Source: Desulfosporosinus metallidurans (GTDB lineage: Bacteria > Bacillota > Desulfitobacteriia > Desulfitobacteriales > Desulfitobacteriaceae). From it: a stretch of 64,000 bases of DNA. Location: the NCBI RefSeq assembly GCF_001936615.1, contig NZ_MLBF01000002.1, positions 1 through 64,000 of the forward strand, written 5' to 3'. Positions 61,502-64,000 of this stretch are shown in pieces. The position numbers and the translations under genes are program-made. How positions within the stretch are numbered: the stretch's first letter is position 1; every line of letters begins with the position of its first letter. Under the pieces are notes generated by a model. It made no database searches. It was not told where the DNA came from and saw only the letters and a list, made by a program, of their open reading frames with translations.

Positions 61502-62041
61502 ATGCTAAAAGGTCAGAAGACGGCCATCCGTTCACTTGAAGAAGATGACATTGACGCTTTGTATAAATGGTACAATGACCAAGAGGTTAATCTATGGTCG
61601 AGTGGCGCTTGGCCGCTAAATACACTCTTGAGCAAAGATGAGATCGCAGCTAAGTTTCTTGACGGTTCACCGGATACCTACCGCTATGCCATTTTGGATG
61701 AGAACGATTTACTCATTGGAACAATAGGCTTTAAAGAACTTAACATTCCAGGTCAATCTGCTACCCTCTTCATTGTTGTTGGAAATAAAACATATTGGGG
61801 CAAAGGGTATGGCACAGATGCATTAATTACGTTTGCACGGTTCCTTTTTACCCAGTGGAATTTCCATCGAATATCACTGGATACTTGGGACGAAAATATC
61901 CGGGCGATTAAGGCGTATGAAAGGGTCGGTTTCAAGATTGAAGGACGCCAGCGCAAGGCGCGTTTCGTACTGGGAAACTATCACGACGTTATTCTCATGG
62001 GTTTACTGCGCGATGAGTTTCTCGCCTTACATGGAAAATAA
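61502..62041 (+). CDS. GNAT-family N-acetyltransferase (RimJ/RimL-like)
   Basis: 179-residue acetyl-CoA-dependent acetyltransferase. The fold is visible in sequence: a start GQKTAIRSLEEDDIDALYKW, GTIGFKELNIPGQSATLFIV, the acetyl-CoA loop GNKTYWGKGYGTDALITFA, RISLDTWDENIRAIKAYERV and GFKIEGRQRKARFV. ATG follows AAGGAGTCC. It may act on a ribosomal protein, polyamine or antibiotic; this cannot be decided. It lies upstream of the FMN riboswitch but is a separate unit. Confidence 0.9.
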   Translation: MLKGQKTAIRSLEEDDIDALYKWYNDQEVNLWSSGAWPLNTLLSKDEIAAKFLDGSPDTYRYAILDENDLLIGTIGFKELNIPGQSATLFIVVGNKTYWGKGYGTDALITFARFLFTQWNFHRISLDTWDENIRAIKAYERVGFKIEGRQRKARFVLGNYHDVILMGLLRDEFLALHGK

Positions 62042-62097
62042 TAGGGTTGCTAAAATCAAAACTAAAGAGTAAACTATAAACTAATTTAATAAACTGC

Positions 62098-62212
62098 AAT
62101 AATCCTCTGGGGTTGGGTGAAATTCCCTACCGGCGGTAAAGCCCGCGAGCCTTTTGGCAGACCCGGTGTCATTCCGGGGCCGACAGTAAAGTCTGGATGA
62201 GAAGAGGAACAC
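62098..62212 (+). promoter_or_regulatory. FMN riboswitch (RFN element)
   Basis: The conserved RFN core is present in order: GGGGTTGGGTGAAATTCCCT, ACCGGCGGTAAAGCCCGCGA, GCAGACCCGGTGTCATTCCG and GGGCCGACAGTAAAGTCTGG followed by ATGAGAAGAGG. It lies about 140 bases upstream of ribD and, from the family, would shut off riboflavin synthesis genes when FMN is high. Confidence 0.96.
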
Positions 62213-62220
62213 CAGGAATA

Positions 62221-62240
62221 AGCGTATGTGCGCTTTTTTT
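62221..62240 (+). terminator. First riboswitch terminator
   Basis: AGCG-TATGTG-CGCT with seven Ts directly behind the aptamer. The stem is short, so it may be the expression platform or only part of it. Confidence 0.6.
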
Positions 62241-62260
62241 GAGCTGTGACTTTTTGACCC

Positions 62261-62289
62261 AACACCTAGAGAAAAACGGGTGTTTTTTT
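62261..62289 (+). terminator. Second riboswitch terminator
   Basis: AACACC-TAGAGAAAAACG-GGTGTTTTTTTA: six-bp stem and T7 tract, 20 bases after the first. Two terminators in series lie between the aptamer and ribD. Confidence 0.65.
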
Positions 62290-62351
62290 ATTTTCTATTT
62301 TTACGGTTTTTGGGAGACACTAACTCCTAATTTCTAAGAAAGGAAATTTAC

Positions 62352-63458
62352 ATGCACGAATCAAGTTCTTCTAATTTCAACGATGAAAAATATATGAGAA
62401 GAGCACTTGAGTTGGCGGAAAAGGCAAGGGGCAGAACGAGTCCGAATCCTCTAGTGGGGTGTGTTATCGTCAACGATGAACAGGTCGTCGGAGAAGGGTA
62501 TCACCTAAAGGCAGGGACTCCTCACGCGGAAGTGCACGCTCTGGCAGCTGCCGGAGATTTGGCACGCGGTGCCACGGCTTATGTGACCTTGGAACCATGT
62601 TCGCATTTTGGCCGCACACCACCTTGTTCCGACGCTCTGATAAGTGCCGAAATCAAACGAGTTGTCGTGGCCATGAAAGATCCCAATCCACTTGTCGCCG
62701 GTCGAGGTATAGACCGCTTGCGTAAATCCGGAATTCAGGTAGACGTGGGTCTTTTGTTACCAGAAGCCTCTACCATGAATGAAGTCTTTATTAAGGCAAT
62801 TACCACAGAATTACCCTTTGTTGTTTATAAAACAGCAATGACCTTGGATGGCAAAATTGCTACTGAGACGGGAAATTCCCGTTGGGTTAGTAATGAAGAG
62901 TCACGGCATTATGCCCATCAACTACGTGATCGCTATGATGTCATCCTAGTCGGCAGTGAAACAGTCATCCAGGATAACCCTGCCCTCACCTGTCGTCTTC
63001 CCGTTGGAAAAGACCCGATTCGGCTCGTTGTAGACGGACAGTTACGCCTTCCTGAGAACGCTCAAGTGCTTACTGCCTCAGCACACAGTCCCTGTATCAT
63101 TGCCACCACCCAAGCAGCCTCGGCTGTCAAGGTTGAACGTCTCAAAAGATTGGACCAAGTCGAAATCTGGCAGTATAACTCGCCACGACATGTTCCACTG
63201 GAAAAGCTGTTGCGGGATCTTGTTTGTCGCGGTTGGACAAGTGTCTTACTAGAAGGGGGCGGTGGACTGGCAGGCTCACTCATCCAAGAGCAGTTGGTTG
63301 ACAAACTCGACCTTTTCATTGCGCCCAAGCTAGTGGGAGGAAATGGTCCTTCTCCCCTTTCTGGTTTACATGTCAAGTCTATGTCAGAAGCCAAAGCACT
63401 TCAAAATCTTCAAATTGATATGGAAACTGGCGATCTTCATGTTACAGGTTATCTATGA
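62352..63458 (+). CDS. ribD: RibD, bifunctional riboflavin deaminase/reductase
   Basis: Second and third steps of riboflavin synthesis. The 368 residues have an N-terminal cytidine-deaminase-type domain with zinc motifs GTPHAEVHALAAAG and TLEPCSHFGRTPPCSDAL, then a C-terminal reductase with TAMTLDGKIATETGNSRWVS, YDVILVGSETVIQDNPALTC and LLEGGGGLAGSLI. ATG follows AAGGAAATTTAC. It is the first gene of the rib operon under the FMN riboswitch; ribE follows after 55 bases. Confidence 0.96.
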   Translation: MHESSSSNFNDEKYMRRALELAEKARGRTSPNPLVGCVIVNDEQVVGEGYHLKAGTPHAEVHALAAAGDLARGATAYVTLEPCSHFGRTPPCSDALISAEIKRVVVAMKDPNPLVAGRGIDRLRKSGIQVDVGLLLPEASTMNEVFIKAITTELPFVVYKTAMTLDGKIATETGNSRWVSNEESRHYAHQLRDRYDVILVGSETVIQDNPALTCRLPVGKDPIRLVVDGQLRLPENAQVLTASAHSPCIIATTQAASAVKVERLKRLDQVEIWQYNSPRHVPLEKLLRDLVCRGWTSVLLEGGGGLAGSLIQEQLVDKLDLFIAPKLVGGNGPSPLSGLHVKSMSEAKALQNLQIDMETGDLHVTGYL

Positions 63459-63513
63459 TTATTGGATTTTAACTAAACAAAACTATGCAGGATGCCTTTG
63501 GGAGGGAATATAA

Positions 63514-64000
63514 GTGTTTACCGGAATTGTAGAAGAACTTGGCATCGTTCGAACTCTTCGTCTTTTGCCCGAATCGGGGCAGCTCACTCTCGAAGGAAGA
63601 AAGGTCCTTGATGAAACTCAAATCGGAGATAGCATCGCCATCAACGGAGTCTGCTTAACCGTCATTCGAAAAAGCGAACGTGAATTCACCGTGGATGTCA
63701 TGGCCGAAACCTTGGCAAAGACGAATCTAGCTGAACTTAAAGGCGGGAGCCGTGTTAACTTAGAACGAGCCTTACAACTCCAAACCCGATTAGGGGGACA
63801 TTTGGTCAGTGGACATGTCGACGGGGTCGGCTATATTCGCCAGATTACCCCTTGGGGCATCGCACAAGTCTACGAAATCGGCGCCCCTCCTGCCCTTCTT
63901 TCCTCTATGTTGCCAAAGGGATCGATTGCAATCGACGGAATTTCTCTGACGATCATTGATGTGGAAGCTGATTATTTTACGGTCTCCCTAATTCCCCATA
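63514..64000 (+). CDS. ribE: RibE, riboflavin synthase alpha (partial; runs off the window)
   Basis: Dismutates two dimethyl-ribityllumazine molecules to riboflavin. GTG 63514 follows GGGAGGGAATATA. The first lumazine-binding repeat begins FTGIVEELGIVRTL and includes IAINGVCLTVI and LGGHLVSGHVDGVG; the second begins after YIRQITPWG and shows SIAIDGISLTIIDV. About 162 codons are seen of an expected 210 or so. ribBA and ribH probably follow outside the window. Confidence 0.95.
   Translation, partial: MFTGIVEELGIVRTLRLLPESGQLTLEGRKVLDETQIGDSIAINGVCLTVIRKSEREFTVDVMAETLAKTNLAELKGGSRVNLERALQLQTRLGGHLVSGHVDGVGYIRQITPWGIAQVYEIGAPPALLSSMLPKGSIAIDGISLTIIDVEADYFTVSLIPH

Overview
The window looks like chromosome of a strictly anaerobic, spore-forming, Gram-positive bacterium of the Peptococcaceae type; Desulfosporosinus or Desulfitobacterium would fit. 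This is inference from content: a complete Wood-Ljungdahl acetyl-CoA synthase/CO dehydrogenase operon of clostridial type, a FixABCX electron-transfer module, a CoA-dependent beta-oxidation cluster, Spo0E-like and YjcZ-like sporulation proteins, DnaI/DnaD replication loaders and DegS/DegU-like regulators. Ribosome binding sites are strong GGAGG types and TTG/GTG starts are common.

Layout. 1-5 kb (+): a GGDEF-EAL-CBS-GGDEF protein, a chemoreceptor, and a PHP phosphoesterase gene split by a one-base shift at CTT-TAA. 5-12.4 kb (-): acyl-CoA dehydrogenase, thiolase, CoA-transferase and internally deleted remnants of hbd and bcd, behind a -24/-12 promoter; the adjacent sigma-54 activator probably controls them. 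12.6-16.6 kb: tRNA-Lys, a PepV-like dipeptidase, a PASTA penicillin-binding protein and a small ORF. 16.8-20.2 kb (-): larE-larB-larC1 (nickel-pincer cofactor synthesis, with LarC shortened) and a rhomboid protease. 20.3-25.2 kb (-): fixABCX and trxB. 25.4-39.4 kb: a UPF0182 membrane protein, envelope proteins, a phosphodiester glycosidase, OsmC, an ANTAR regulator, an intact PHP paralogue, DnaI and DnaD, an HD hydrolase and a beta-CASP nuclease. 39.6-42.5 kb (-): a DegU/DegS-like pair and an unknown protein. 42.6-53.7 kb (-): cooC-acsA-acsB-acsC-acsV-cooC2-acsD-acsE.

54-61.4 kb is an eroded accessory zone. It holds an Old Yellow Enzyme pseudogene with internal deletions, a DegV protein, a broken DUF4236 gene, two Spo0E-like mini-genes, a YmaF-like gene, two YjcZ-like mini-genes, a secreted repeat protein, the 3' end of a group II intron beside a terminator, and a phage relic (TerL, HNH, integrase) next to tRNA-Pro. 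61.5-64 kb (+): an acetyltransferase, an FMN riboswitch, ribD and the start of ribE.

How the genes work together: the acs operon supplies the CO dehydrogenase/acetyl-CoA synthase complex together with its nickel chaperones, corrinoid protein, methyltransferase and corrinoid reactivator. The thiolase, acyl-CoA dehydrogenase and CoA-transferase plus FixABCX could link acyl-CoA oxidation to low-potential electron carriers. I found no CRISPR array, rRNA gene or intact insertion sequence. The best candidates for a second look are the CTT-TAA frameshift gene, the sigma-54 promoter driving a partly deleted operon, the LarC1-only lar operon, the palindromes near fixA and trxB, and the cluster of mini-genes at 56-58 kb.
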